From Rhodocytophaga aerolata (GTDB lineage: Bacteria > Bacteroidota > Bacteroidia > Cytophagales > 172606-1): a DNA stretch of 64,000 bases. The DNA is taken from NCBI RefSeq assembly GCF_030503435.1, contig NZ_JAUKPO010000028.1:1-64000 (forward strand). Direction: 5' to 3'. Numbering within the stretch: position 1 is the first letter of the stretch; the number at the start of each line of letters is the position of its first letter. The notes under the pieces were generated by a model. The model saw only the letters and a list, made by a program, of their open reading frames with translations, was not told the DNA's origin and ran no database searches. Both the position numbers and the translations under genes were made by a program. Positions 18,923 to 28,500 of this stretch are shown here, piece by piece.

Positions 18923-21900
18923 TTAGAAAGTAGCCTGAACGCCAAATTGTAAGATTCTGGGCTGTGGAGAACTACCATCGTCCTGACCATTAGCCAGGGA
19001 GAAATCTCCTTTCTGATAACTTCTGCCTCTGGTCACTTCCGGGTCGAATCCCAGATATTTGGTGAAGGTATACAGGTTTTGCACCCCTACATATACTCTG
19101 AATCTGGCAACAAATCCATCTGTCCAGTTTTCCAAATTCTTTGTTGGAATGGCATAGCCCAGCTGTATATTCCGGATACGCATAAAATCAGCATCCTCAA
19201 TCCATCTGTCAGAATAGCGGTTATTGCCATTGGGGTCGTTTGCTACAGCCCGGGGCATAGTGGTACTGGTTCCTGGGCCTGTCCAGCGGTCCAGTATACG
19301 GGTAGAAAAGTTATTTCCACTGTTCATACTCTCTAACTGGGACCGGGCATTGTTATAAACTTGTATCCCTCCAACCCCTTGTAACAATACAGAGAGATCA
19401 AAACCTACATAGGCTGCCGACAAATTAATCCCATAAAAATATTTCGGATTGGGATTTCCGATATTCGTGCGGTCCTGTGCGTCTATTTTCCCATCTCCAT
19501 TCACATCCACAAACCGAATGTCACCTGGGGCTCGGGAAGCAGAGAAGGCATCTGGCAGGGCGGCGTCCACTTCTTCCTGGGTTTGATAAATGCCATCTGT
19601 TTTATATCCATAGAAATGGCCTAAAGGCTCCCCAACAATCGTACGGTGCGTGGAAGCTCCTCCAACACCTGTAATTATAGGGGGGGCAGTACCTAAATCC
19701 AATACTTCATTATGCACAGTCGTAATGTTACCCCCAGCACTATAGGTAAACTTTCCGATACTATTCCGGTAGTTCAGGGACAATTCAACGCCATTGTTGA
19801 GAATCTTTCCTATGTTGGCATCGGCAGGCAAGAAATAACCGGAAGTATAAGGAATAGGAAGACCAATCAATACGTCTTTTGTTACTTTTCTATAGTAATC
19901 AAAGGTGAATTCTATTTTGCCCCGGAGTAAGCTTATATCTGCTCCGATATCTAACTGATTGCTGGTTTCCCAGCGCAAGTTTTCGTTGGCAAAGTTAATA
20001 GGTGCCGGACCGCGGGTGATGACCTGTCCGGTTCCGATCGGGTAGAAGATGGTAGTTTGCAGGGCACTCATGAAAGCAAAGTTAGCTCCCGTAAACTGAT
20101 TGCCAGACTGGCCCCAGCTACCTCTCAATTTAATATCATCGACTATGTCGTTCTTCGGGAAGAACGCTTCCTGGCTCAACCTCCATCCGGCAGATACGGA
20201 AGGGAACGTCTGGGAGCGGTTGTTTTTGGAGAAACGGGAGGTATTATCGTTCCGCACATTAACTGTTAGTAAATACTTTTGTTTATAGGAATAGTTTATT
20301 CTTCCCAGAAAACCTCTGAGTGCCCAATGATCGGCCTCATTGGCTGCCGAAACAGCAGCCCCTGTAGAAGCAAAACGGATTTGTGAATTAAACAGATTAT
20401 TCCCCTGAAGCCGTACTTTGTCGAACCGGAAATTTGTTTCTTCTTCACCCACCAAAAGCGTCAGGTCGTGATTCCCAAATGTTCTGCTGTAGGTTAAAGT
20501 ATGGGTTAGATTGGTAGTTAACTCAATAGGACGTTCCTGTGTCAGGAGAGAATTTCTTGGAGAAATACCATCAAAGGGAAATTCTTCTTGAAAGAAATCT
20601 CCACTGCCAACCGTATAATCTATACCTCCGGAAATCCGGTATTTTAAGCCGTTGAAAATTTCAACCTCCCCATACAAATTGGCTAAGACTTTACGGGTAA
20701 TAATTCTGGTTTCTGTTACCCTGGGATCAGTCCGCATGATTATATTATTACCTGTAGCACCTTCGCCCCGAGAGGTAACATTTTCTGGATTATATCCTAA
20801 AGGACCATTGGGATCGTATATTTTATAATACGGTGCATTTAATGCAGAAGTAAAGCCCCCAAAAATGGCATCTTCCCCCTGGTTCAATCTATCAGTAGAA
20901 CTTAGTAAAAGAGATTCACCAAATTTAAACCGCTTGCCGGCTTTTATATCTGAATTAGCTTTAATAGAATACCGTTTAAAACCTTGGGCAGGTTCAATTC
21001 CATCCTGGTCGAAGTACCCAGCACCAATAAAATAGTTAGCATTAGCCGTACCGCCGCTTACCGAGAAATTATGGTTCTTAATAGCACCAGCTCTGAAAAC
21101 AGCATCCTGCCAATCTACAAACGGTTGTCCTCTGAACTGGCTCAGATTACGCCCTAGTTCTTCCTGAAGATTTATATACTGGTCTACACTGAGTACATCT
21201 ATCCGCTTAGGTGTGTAGGCAGCCCCCATATACCCATCGTAGGTAAAAGTAGCTTTCCCATCTTTGCCCCGTTTGGTCGTGACTATGATTACCCCATTGG
21301 CGGCTCTTGCCCCATAGATAGCGGCGGCTGAAGCATCTTTCAGTACATCTATCGATTCAATATCACTTGGGTTGATGCCCGAAAGAGGATTGGATTCTGT
21401 ACTTGAATTCGTGTTTACCGTCTGGTTAGTCGTCTGTACAATAGGCACCCCATCAATTACCCACAGTGGCTGATTTACTCCGGTAGTGCCAATGCCGCGT
21501 ATCCGTACGTTGATTGGTGCGCCTGGGTCACCGCTTCTATTAGCGATGTTTACGCCTGTTACCCTGCCTGCTAATATCTGATCCGGACTGGTTACCGGCT
21601 TTGTAGTAATTTGAATATCTTCTCCCCGGAGACCACTAATAGCACCTGTTAAATCGGCCTTTTTCTGCGTACCATAGCCCACTACTACTACCTCTTCCAG
21701 GGCTTTTATATCTGTGATTAGTGAAACAGCTATAGAAGTTCGGTTACCTACCGGGATTTCCTGGCTTTGGTAGCCTATTAAACTAATTACCAGAACTGTT
21801 GATGCATCCGGCACAGCTATCTGGAAATCTCCGTTGGCGCCAGTGGTCGTACCTTTGGTAGATCCTTTGAGCAAAATGTTGGCACCAGGAAGAGGATCAC

Positions 21901-22012
21901 CATTTTCGGCATCGGTTACCTTTCCTGTAATTGATCTTTCCTGTGAATAAGCTACAAAAGAACCAGTTAACAAAAGAAAGCTTATTAGAAATCTTATTGT
22001 AAAGTTTCCCAT
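18923..22012 (-). CDS. SusC/RagA-family TonB-dependent outer-membrane transporter
   Basis: This 1,029-aa TonB-dependent receptor is the channel for the SusD lid. The order is: signal peptide ending in FVAYSQ; a carboxypeptidase-D regulatory-like domain (ITGKVTDAENGDPLPGANIL to about residue 100); the SusC signature ALEEVVVVGYGTQKKADLTG; the plug domain with IRGIGTTGVNQPLWVIDGVP and the classic DASAAAIYGARAANGVIIVT; then a 22-strand-type barrel ending PQPRILQFGVQATF. There is no FecR/STN extension at the N-terminus and no adjacent ECF sigma or anti-sigma gene, so control is not apparent. It is the first gene of the five-gene operon. Confidence 0.96.
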   Translation of the reverse strand: MGNFTIRFLISFLLLTGSFVAYSQERSITGKVTDAENGDPLPGANILLKGSTKGTTTGANGDFQIAVPDASTVLVISLIGYQSQEIPVGNRTSIAVSLITDIKALEEVVVVGYGTQKKADLTGAISGLRGEDIQITTKPVTSPDQILAGRVTGVNIANRSGDPGAPINVRIRGIGTTGVNQPLWVIDGVPIVQTTNQTVNTNSSTESNPLSGINPSDIESIDVLKDASAAAIYGARAANGVIIVTTKRGKDGKATFTYDGYMGAAYTPKRIDVLSVDQYINLQEELGRNLSQFRGQPFVDWQDAVFRAGAIKNHNFSVSGGTANANYFIGAGYFDQDGIEPAQGFKRYSIKANSDIKAGKRFKFGESLLLSSTDRLNQGEDAIFGGFTSALNAPYYKIYDPNGPLGYNPENVTSRGEGATGNNIIMRTDPRVTETRIITRKVLANLYGEVEIFNGLKYRISGGIDYTVGSGDFFQEEFPFDGISPRNSLLTQERPIELTTNLTHTLTYSRTFGNHDLTLLVGEEETNFRFDKVRLQGNNLFNSQIRFASTGAAVSAANEADHWALRGFLGRINYSYKQKYLLTVNVRNDNTSRFSKNNRSQTFPSVSAGWRLSQEAFFPKNDIVDDIKLRGSWGQSGNQFTGANFAFMSALQTTIFYPIGTGQVITRGPAPINFANENLRWETSNQLDIGADISLLRGKIEFTFDYYRKVTKDVLIGLPIPYTSGYFLPADANIGKILNNGVELSLNYRNSIGKFTYSAGGNITTVHNEVLDLGTAPPIITGVGGASTHRTIVGEPLGHFYGYKTDGIYQTQEEVDAALPDAFSASRAPGDIRFVDVNGDGKIDAQDRTNIGNPNPKYFYGINLSAAYVGFDLSVLLQGVGGIQVYNNARSQLESMNSGNNFSTRILDRWTGPGTSTTMPRAVANDPNGNNRYSDRWIEDADFMRIRNIQLGYAIPTKNLENWTDGFVARFRVYVGVQNLYTFTKYLGFDPEVTRGRSYQKGDFSLANGQDDGSSPQPRILQFGVQATF

Positions 22013-22571
22013 AGTTTTAGGTTAAGTAATAAATAAGTTATTGTGTACTTTCTTACTTAAAGTTTTATTGCAATCATTATAATGCTGCGATTGATAGAGG
22101 GAGCTCACAATTAATGGAGAGGTATAATTACAAGCTTACTAATAGGCACTTAAATACAAATAAGCTTTCTTCGTTAAGTAGAAGAAATGAAATTATCTAT
22201 GACGATTTATGTATTTTCTTTTAGAAATGCAACAAAAATTATTAAAATTTTACTATACTATTCCTGCAATAAATCTGCTTTTAAAACCTTTAAAAACCGT
22301 GTGTTAACAGAAAAGGGAGTTACATTCATTTACCTTTGTAATAACTCAGCATCCAAACTTAAATCATATCATAGGATCTTAGCATCTAGTTTACAGCTAT
22401 GGCTCCGACTGCCTACTTTGTGAATAAGATGGCTAACGCTGCTCACCGTAAGGCTCTGCAGGGTGCTACACACTTCTGTTACATCCGTAATTTGGAATTG
22501 CATCCTTCTAGTAGAAATCTTATATTGAGCGAAAGCTAAAGAATAGCCACAAATCCCTTGCAATTAAAGGA
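22013..22571. other. Intergenic region upstream of susC
   Basis: About 560 bp lie between the susC start (minus strand) and a broken serine hydrolase (plus strand). It should contain the susC operon promoter. I could not place a convincing Bacteroidota -33/-7 pair. Short open frames here (22187-22423 plus, 22369-22563 minus) have no recognisable features. Confidence 0.4.
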
Positions 22572-23454
22572 ATGTTACCTACCTATTTTAAATGCTTGTG
22601 CATTGCTGCATTCATTATTCTCTCTTTTCATAGTGTTAGTAGATCAAAAAGCCATTTAACTATTGACAGCCTTAGAGAGAACAAAATGCAAATTTTACAG
22701 GCTACCCTACAGCGAACTGTAAGCAAGTATAAGGGACTAGGTGTAGGTATTGCTTTACTAAGGCTATTACCTAGCTATTAATCCTCGCAATCAGAACCGG
22801 TTTTACCAGGATCTGCTTATTAATATAGACAAGCTTGAGCTGCAAGGCAAGCAGTTAACAAGATCCTGGATTATACCCGGCCCCAAAACAATTTACTATC
22901 CACTATCTCCAACAAAATTTACCTCTGATCAAACAGGTAAAGTGAGCTTGGTTGAAGCTACTGACCCAATTGCCGGGAAAGTATTGTACACAGAAAAATC
23001 AGTGCTACAACAAATCTCAGGCTTGCGTGTGATTGGACAGCTTCTAGTAGTAGGATGTTGGCTAATGCTGATGATCTTGTGTCTATGCTATTTTCTTCTC
23101 CTTTCTATGTTATATCTGACCAAGGGTAAAAAATACTCAAGGGCACTAACAATAAGTATGTATCCTAGCCTTACCAGCCTGTTCTTCCTGCTGTTTGTTA
23201 TTCTGCAAAGAATGGGCTTTAAAAATGCAGATATAGTGCTTTCAACACCGGGCTTGTTATCCATTAGTCTGATGAGCCTTTCTATTTTGTTTGCCTTTGG
23301 AGCTATAGCTTCTGTAATAGTTCTATATAGATGGCGAATGCGTAAAATTGCGAAGACTATTTATTGGCCCATGGTGGTTCTTTCCTTCTTACATCTGTTA
23401 GTGGCAGCCTATTTGGTGTATTTTGGGGTCATTCCTATGATGAGTTGGGCATAA
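22572..23454 (+). pseudogene. Serine hydrolase (class C beta-lactamase type) with internal deletion
   Basis: The first piece (22572-22781) encodes a signal-peptide-like N-terminus and then QILQATLQRTVSKYKGLGVG, typical of the start of Bacteroidota serine hydrolases. In another frame, from about 22777, the sequence resumes with INPRNQNRFYQDLL and runs to 23454, ending in a membrane domain with about four helices (LLVVGCWLMLMILCLCYFLL and others). This tail is the usual C-terminal module of the same family. The whole catalytic domain between the two, including the SxxK site, is absent. The best reading is a deletion with frameshift near 22760-22776. The membrane tail could still be translated from GTG at 22942. 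Confidence 0.55.
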
Positions 23455-23548
23455 TGCTATGCATCTAGAGGGAGCAGGTCTATAATGAGATTGCAACCCT
23501 TTTAACATATTTCCATAAAGTATACCTCACATAAGTAAATCCAAAGGT

Positions 23549-23572
23549 GGGGGTTAACTTAACTCCCCTTTT
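23549..23572 (+). terminator. Possible terminator after the serine hydrolase remnant
   Basis: A short G-rich/C-rich inverted repeat with a TTAA core is followed by TTTTATTATTAT on the plus strand. The loop is very tight, so the fold is uncertain. Confidence 0.35.
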
Positions 23573-23692
23573 ATTATTATCGTTTCCTGCTTGTTCTATA
23601 TCGGGGTTAATAAGCCAACAAATACTAGTCTTTCTAATCATATCCGTCACTTGAGGTAATTTTAAACAATGGATGAAAAGTAACTCCTATTT

Positions 23693-24694
23693 TCAACATC
23701 CTCCCTCTCGGGGGATCGCATAAATTAGGTTACCTGAAACAAATAAATTGAAGACTTTATTTTCTATAGAAGGAAGTAACAGTTTCCATGTTTTTCCCTT
23801 GTCTGATGATTTAAAAATACCGATAGGATGGCCACAAAAGAAATATTCGCCAACCTCAATAATGGAGGAAATAAGGAGGCTTGCCGGAAGGCCGGCATCA
23901 ATAGGCTGCCAGATTGTACCACCGTCGTAGGATATTCGCACTCTTCTGGTCTTCGACTCTGTATTGTAAGTGATAGCAGCAAATCCGCCTTTGATGTGTT
24001 CCACAGCAATGCCCACACCGCCCTCATTAATCACACAATTCCAGTTTTCACCATCATCTGTCGACCGTAATATACCCTTCTGGCTGGTCGCTAAGAGTAC
24101 ACCGTTTGCTTCTATCATTTTGTTTACCGAACTTCCCTTAAGAACTTGTTTCCAAGTTATTCCACTGTTGGTGGATTTAAAAAGGCCATTGCCGGAGCTG
24201 ATAAAAACGGTGCCTAGGGCAGTTTCAAAAACGGTGCTTACTTGTTTCTCATGAAAATTCATGTATATAGGCGACCATATACTCATTCCATTTATTTTTT
24301 GTAAAAACCGGCCATCTGAATAATTGTATGCAAATATCCCAGCCTTACTAGGGGCTATCCAGCTATGTTTGCCAGGGAAAATCTCTTTTTTCCAAAAAGG
24401 AGTCGTGGAGTTTGGTCTACTGTGATATATCCCATTTCCAACACGTATATAGAGCTCACTATCTTTTTCAACGAAACCATCCGCCTGCTCATTCTCAGGC
24501 AGCCCTTCGCTCATGTCCTGCCATGTTTGTCCGCCATCGGTAGATTTAAAAATGATGTTTGCAACCCTTGACTTATTTCTATGTAGTTTTTGCCCACTAT
24601 CCGGGAGAGGGAATGCCTGTGGCAATTCTAAGGCTTGATCAAGGGCAAATGAAAATTGAACAAAGAGCAACAAAGCAAGGATATGGATTTTCAT
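23693..24694 (-). CDS. Exported BNR/sialidase-like beta-propeller protein
   Basis: This protein of about 333 aa starts at the ATG at 24694 with a signal peptide (MKIHILALLLFVQFSFALDQ). It contains repeated Asp-box (BNR) motifs of the SxDxGxTW type: STDGGQTWQDM, STNSGITWKQV, STDDGENWNCV, SYDGGTIWQPI and SSDKGKTWKLL. This predicts a five-bladed or partial propeller like those of sialidase and photosystem-II stability factor (YCF48) proteins. Catalytic sialidase residues are not evident, so enzyme activity is unlikely. The frame stays open upstream into a remnant of another propeller gene, giving an accidental longer reading. It may itself be a shortened copy of a longer protein. Confidence 0.6.
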   Translation of the reverse strand: MKIHILALLLFVQFSFALDQALELPQAFPLPDSGQKLHRNKSRVANIIFKSTDGGQTWQDMSEGLPENEQADGFVEKDSELYIRVGNGIYHSRPNSTTPFWKKEIFPGKHSWIAPSKAGIFAYNYSDGRFLQKINGMSIWSPIYMNFHEKQVSTVFETALGTVFISSGNGLFKSTNSGITWKQVLKGSSVNKMIEANGVLLATSQKGILRSTDDGENWNCVINEGGVGIAVEHIKGGFAAITYNTESKTRRVRISYDGGTIWQPIDAGLPASLLISSIIEVGEYFFCGHPIGIFKSSDKGKTWKLLLPSIENKVFNLFVSGNLIYAIPREGGC

Positions 24695-24759
24695 GACTAT
24701 AATTGATTTGGTGTGACTTATATGTATTGTTCTTGGTAGTGCATTTCTATTTTCCCAAT

Positions 24760-25011
24760 CCGTTATGAACACAATTCCATACGATTTTCCATTGTAGCGA
24801 ATAATACCTTCGTTTGAAGCAAGCCAAATATTACCCTCACTGTCTTGCTCGATGGTACGAACCGCTGTGTTAGGTCCCTGGAAAGAGGTTACCTCTTTGG
24901 ATTCGGACTTGATAGTATCTGTTGATAACTGTGTTTTGTTTTATCCTTTCGTGGAAGTGCAAAACAAAACACAGTTATCAACAAAGCATATATGTGAATG
25001 GAGTTCATCAT
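24760..25011 (-). pseudogene. 5' remnant of a two-component-regulator-propeller lipoprotein, frameshifted
   Basis: From the ATG at 25011 a signal peptide reads MMNSIHIYALLITVFCFAL. Shortly after, the frame shifts, and the family sequence continues in another frame: VRTIEQDSEGNIWLASNEGI then IRYNGKSY, the Reg_prop signature. Nothing of the protein survives past about 24765, where the reading runs into the neighbouring BNR gene. The frameshift falls inside the right half of a perfect inverted repeat (24920-24983). Confidence 0.55.
24920..24983. repeat. Perfect 23-bp inverted repeat with 18-nt spacer
   Basis: Arm 24920-24942 is the exact reverse complement of arm 24961-24983. One arm encodes the end of the signal peptide of the frameshifted propeller gene and the other the residues just after it. 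There is no T-run typical of a terminator. Confidence 0.9.
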
Positions 25012-25564
25012 TTTTTCTTTTTAGTACTGAGAACACATCAAAGCCATCCGGTGCTGAGCCTTCATGATTTGGCCCTACGCTTCAGAAGGCCGGAGCTGAT
25101 ATGAGCACCAGTTTGCTTACTTGTCAACTGGGGAAAACGAGCTGTTTTCTGAGAAACCTTTCTTGTCCACATGAAAAAAGCAGGGTGGTCAATACTATCA
25201 ATATCAGTAGACTTTTTCTCCTATTTTCAGCTTGCGCCAAACATTTGTGTAAAAGCAACTCTTGTATGCGATTGCGTACATTTGCCTTATCGTTGCTACC
25301 TCCTTTGCTTCACCTGATTCGTTCTCATGTTTAGCCCTACCTGCCAAAAGTATCTTTTCCGATAACAATCAAAAATCCGCATAACCCCATAGGCAACAGT
25401 AGGGTTTACATACCCTTCTCCCTTGGGTTACCCTACCTCATGTATAAGCACAACAGTTGGCCCTTGCCTTTTTGCTTGAGAAGTCGGATGAGCATTTAAG
25501 CATACAGGAAGACTATTACCCAAGTAAACATAACAAAGATTGGCTTACGGGTTAGTTAAGGGTA
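25012..25564. other. Gene-free stretch with a lipoprotein-signal remnant
   Basis: No intact gene is visible. On the minus strand about 25130-25220 reads a lipoprotein-like signal (LLILIVLTTLLFSCGQE) that hits a stop soon after and has no good start codon. It is probably another decayed copy of the propeller lipoprotein family found just downstream. The remainder is unremarkable. Confidence 0.35.
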
Positions 25565-25591
25565 TGTAAAAGAATGTTAATGAAATGTAAA
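25565..25591 (+). promoter_or_regulatory. Tandem TGTAAA/TGTTAA/TGTAAA boxes, likely OmpR-type regulator site
   Basis: Three direct hexamers occur at 25565-25570, 25575-25580 and 25586-25591, with 10- and 11-bp start-to-start spacing. One box per helical turn is the usual binding pattern of OmpR/PhoB regulators. They lie 83 bp before the kinase gene of an OmpR-type system, suggesting autoregulation. Confidence 0.5.
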
Positions 25592-25673
25592 AGCCGATAT
25601 TTTTCGCTGGTAAATGCTTACCTTAGACTGACTAAGTTCTTGCTAGCGGTTTATAGGGAATGAATCATAGAAT

Positions 25674-26951
25674 ATGAAAAGGAAATATTTACAAGTAATG
25701 GTCGTACTAGCTGCTTTCTCGCTCTTTGCCCTGTTAACGATTCAACTATATTGGTTTAACCTAGCCTTTAACGAGCAAGAAAGGCAATTTAATGAAAAGG
25801 TAAACATTGCCCTGAGAGCCGTTGCCCATGGGCTTCTTTTGGCGAGCAACGATTCAATTACGGCTATTGGGCCTATCACACAAAGAGCAACCAATGATTT
25901 TTATGTTCCCTCCAATAGCCCTGCCAGCTACCATTTAGTGGATTCCCTGGTCCGGGCACAATTGGCCATTTATCAGCTGAAAACAGATTATCAACTCACC
26001 TTTTATCAGGCAAAGAATAATCTAGTACTATTAGGGAATTATTGGGCTAATACCACCCCCAAGCGTGGGGCTGTGGAAAAGAATATTGCTTGTATAGGCC
26101 GCGATCAGGCAAAAACTCCTATAAACTTTAGTGTAAGCTTTCCTTCGAAAGAAGCTTATCTTGCCGGTGGCATGGGAATATGGCTTTTTACCCTTTTTAC
26201 TTTTTTACTCGTGCTCACTGTGTTCGCTTATATGGCTATCCGGATGCTGAAAGAAAAAAAGCTTTCAGAAATGAAAACAGACTTTATGAACAGCATGACC
26301 CATGAACTAAAAACGCCTCTCACTAATTTATCTATTGCCAGTGAAGTGCTACACAAAAAGCACGATCAGTTAGATGAGCAAAAACGTATTCGCTACGCGT
26401 CTATTGTTTTTGAGGAGACGCAACGTTTACAGGTACAGGTAGAACATGTCTTACAGATAGCCGCTTTAGAAAGAGGGCAAGTAAGCTTAAAGATGCAACA
26501 GGTAAATATCAATGAGCTGATCAGTAGTATTGCGCAGACAGCACAAGTAAAAATAGGCCAACGCAATGGAAGCATTAACCTGCAATTGAAAGCAGAGAAT
26601 GCCATTATCAAGGCAGATACGCATCACATCAGTAATGTATTATATAACCTCTTGGATAATGCCGATAAATATTCTCCGCTGCCCCCAGAAATTACACTAA
26701 GCACTTATAATACAACGAATGGGCTAGTCATTGCTGTGGCAGATAAAGGTATGGGTATGAATAAGGCAACACAAAAGATGATATTTGAGAAGTTTTTCAG
26801 AGCTTCTACGGGAGATGTGCAGCAGGGGGGTGGGTTTGGCTTAGGGTTGAGCTATGTAGAGGCTATTGTTAAAGCTCACCAGGGCTGGATTGATGTAAAA
26901 AGTAAACCCAATGAAGGCAGTAAATTTGAAGTGTTTTTTCAGTGCGCTTAA
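25674..26951 (+). CDS. Membrane sensor histidine kinase (HisKA-HATPase)
   Basis: This 425-aa kinase has a transmembrane helix near residues 7-27, an extracytoplasmic sensor region (about 30-165, no recognised domain), and a second helix (about 167-190). The HisKA domain has the phospho-acceptor His210 in MNSMTHELKTPLTNL. The HATPase_c domain has an N-box NVLYNLLDNADKYS, a G1-type motif VADKGMGM, an F-box FEKFFRA and a G2 motif GGGFGLGLSYV. No HAMP domain is obvious between helix 2 and HisKA. The gene ends 3 bp before the response regulator, so they form a two-gene operon. The stimulus is not evident. Confidence 0.93.
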   Translation: MKRKYLQVMVVLAAFSLFALLTIQLYWFNLAFNEQERQFNEKVNIALRAVAHGLLLASNDSITAIGPITQRATNDFYVPSNSPASYHLVDSLVRAQLAIYQLKTDYQLTFYQAKNNLVLLGNYWANTTPKRGAVEKNIACIGRDQAKTPINFSVSFPSKEAYLAGGMGIWLFTLFTFLLVLTVFAYMAIRMLKEKKLSEMKTDFMNSMTHELKTPLTNLSIASEVLHKKHDQLDEQKRIRYASIVFEETQRLQVQVEHVLQIAALERGQVSLKMQQVNINELISSIAQTAQVKIGQRNGSINLQLKAENAIIKADTHHISNVLYNLLDNADKYSPLPPEITLSTYNTTNGLVIAVADKGMGMNKATQKMIFEKFFRASTGDVQQGGGFGLGLSYVEAIVKAHQGWIDVKSKPNEGSKFEVFFQCA

Positions 26952-26954
26952 TCC

Positions 26955-27668
26955 ATGATCAGTAAAGGCCAAAACCAGAAACTACGTATTTTACTCGTAG
27001 AGGATGATCCAAGCATGGGGTATCTTTTGCAAGACAGCCTAGAGATGGCCGGTTATCAGGTGGACTTGTTTTCCGACGGGCAGTCTGCATTAAATGCTTA
27101 TTTAACTAACAGCTATAATCTAGGTGTTTTTGATGTCATGTTACCCCTGAAAGATGGATTTAGCTTAGCTATGGAAATACGCAGATTGAATCTAGAACTG
27201 CCTATTATTTTTCTGACAGCAAGGTCTATGAAAGAAGACCGCATAAAGGGTTTCAAGCTGGGGGCAGATGACTATGTGACAAAGCCTTTTAGTATGGAGG
27301 AGTTTATATTACGTATTGAAGCTATTCTCAAACGGGTATATGCAATAGCTAGCCAAGCAGATAAGCAGTCAACGTATAATTTTGGAACTTGCATATTGGA
27401 TATAGATAATCAAATGCTGACAGTGGGCGATCAGATTTATGACCTGACACAAAAAGAAGCGGGTTTGCTTAAAATTTTCTGCGATAGTCCCAATAAATTA
27501 ATTGCCAGAGAGATCATTCAAAAAGCTATTTGGGAGGATGATGGGTATTTTGTCGGCAGAAGTTTGGATGTGTTTATTTCCAGGCTCAGAAAAATGCTGA
27601 AAGATGATCATAAAGTAAAAATTGTGAATGTGCATGGAAGTGGGTATAAGCTTGACATAGCAGGATAG
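26955..27668 (+). CDS. OmpR/PhoB-family response regulator
   Basis: This 237-aa regulator has a receiver domain (about residues 10-128) with the acidic pair in LLVEDDPS, phospho-acceptor Asp60 in GVFDVMLP, the conserved Thr in FLTARS and the Lys in DDYVTKPF. A C-terminal winged helix (about 140-235) has the family features YDLTQKEAGLL, SLDVFISRLRKML and VNVHGSGYKL. It is encoded 3 bp after its likely kinase. Direct repeats upstream of the kinase are plausible binding sites for this protein. Confidence 0.94.
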   Translation: MISKGQNQKLRILLVEDDPSMGYLLQDSLEMAGYQVDLFSDGQSALNAYLTNSYNLGVFDVMLPLKDGFSLAMEIRRLNLELPIIFLTARSMKEDRIKGFKLGADDYVTKPFSMEEFILRIEAILKRVYAIASQADKQSTYNFGTCILDIDNQMLTVGDQIYDLTQKEAGLLKIFCDSPNKLIAREIIQKAIWEDDGYFVGRSLDVFISRLRKMLKDDHKVKIVNVHGSGYKLDIAG

Positions 27669-27872
27669 TCAAACTAAACTCTTTCATCAAACCTATCTAC
27701 ATTTTGCTGGAGACTTAGTAGAGTAGTAAAATTCTTTGGATATAATATATACCCCTTTGTTATTATACCCTATTGCTACTAGTGCTAAAAGTAGGGCTTT
27801 CTATCATTTATCTAGCTTAGCAACCATGTAGAATCAAGTAGGGACTTCTCCTGCTATCTTTTGGCAGCCGTT

Positions 27873-28442
27873 TTATGGCTTCTGCAGATACTCACTAATA
27901 GCTTGAGAGGATAAGAGGTTTTTCTGCTCAAGCCTACTAAGAATGATTTTAAACCATTCAGTATACGAATCAGCACAATGCATGATTTGAGTTAATAAAT
28001 CCCCTATTTTTACCCATTGGAGCGCATGGATCTCTTCTTTGTCGGGAAATAGGTCTCCTTGATAGATACCTAAAAACACTACATCATATTCGTGTTCATA
28101 GAGAGCAGTTTGTATATCTTTGACTTTATAAACGAAGCGGAAAGCTTCTTTCAAGGGCGTATCAAAGCCTAATTCCTCTGTTAGTCGTCTATGAGCAGCT
28201 TCCGCTATGGTTTCTTGGGGCATGGGATGGCTGCAGCAGGCATTGCTCCACAACCCGGCAAAGTGATACTTTGTTAGCCCACGTTGCTGAATGAGCATTT
28301 GATCAGAGCTATTGACAATTATAATACTAAATGCCTGATGAAGGCTGCCTTCGCGGTGGGCTTTCAGCTTGTCTTCATAGCCAATCACCTGCCCTTGTGG
28401 ATCGAGGAGTATAACCTGGTTTCTTCTCTCTTTTGCTAACAT
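27873..28442 (-). CDS. idi: Isopentenyl-diphosphate delta-isomerase, type I
   Basis: This cytosolic Nudix-fold enzyme interconverts isopentenyl and dimethylallyl diphosphate for isoprenoid synthesis (menaquinone, carotenoids, lipid carriers). I prefer the ATG at 28442; the longer frame begins with TTG. Diagnostic segments are LIQQRGLTKYHFAGLWSNAC followed by CSHP, which carries the catalytic cysteine, a Nudix-like helix EAAHRRLTEELGFD, and the acidic metal-binding stretch YEHEYDVVFLG. The C-terminal PDKEEIHALQWV is typical. About 189 aa is normal for bacterial type I enzymes. It stands alone, convergent with the OmpR-type regulator gene. Confidence 0.93.
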   Translation of the reverse strand: MLAKERRNQVILLDPQGQVIGYEDKLKAHREGSLHQAFSIIIVNSSDQMLIQQRGLTKYHFAGLWSNACCSHPMPQETIAEAAHRRLTEELGFDTPLKEAFRFVYKVKDIQTALYEHEYDVVFLGIYQGDLFPDKEEIHALQWVKIGDLLTQIMHCADSYTEWFKIILSRLEQKNLLSSQAISEYLQKP

Positions 28443-28500
28443 GGGGATAACTGTCAATATAATTATATACGTAATACTACATGCTCAGATCTATCCAAAC

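Noticed and set aside
17323-22012. Polysaccharide utilisation locus with known glycan
   Set aside because: No glycoside hydrolase, lyase or carbohydrate esterase is encoded nearby, so a glycan substrate cannot be supported.
22187-22563. Two short frames upstream of susC as genes
   Set aside because: They overlap on opposite strands, have no recognisable features and lie in the likely promoter region.
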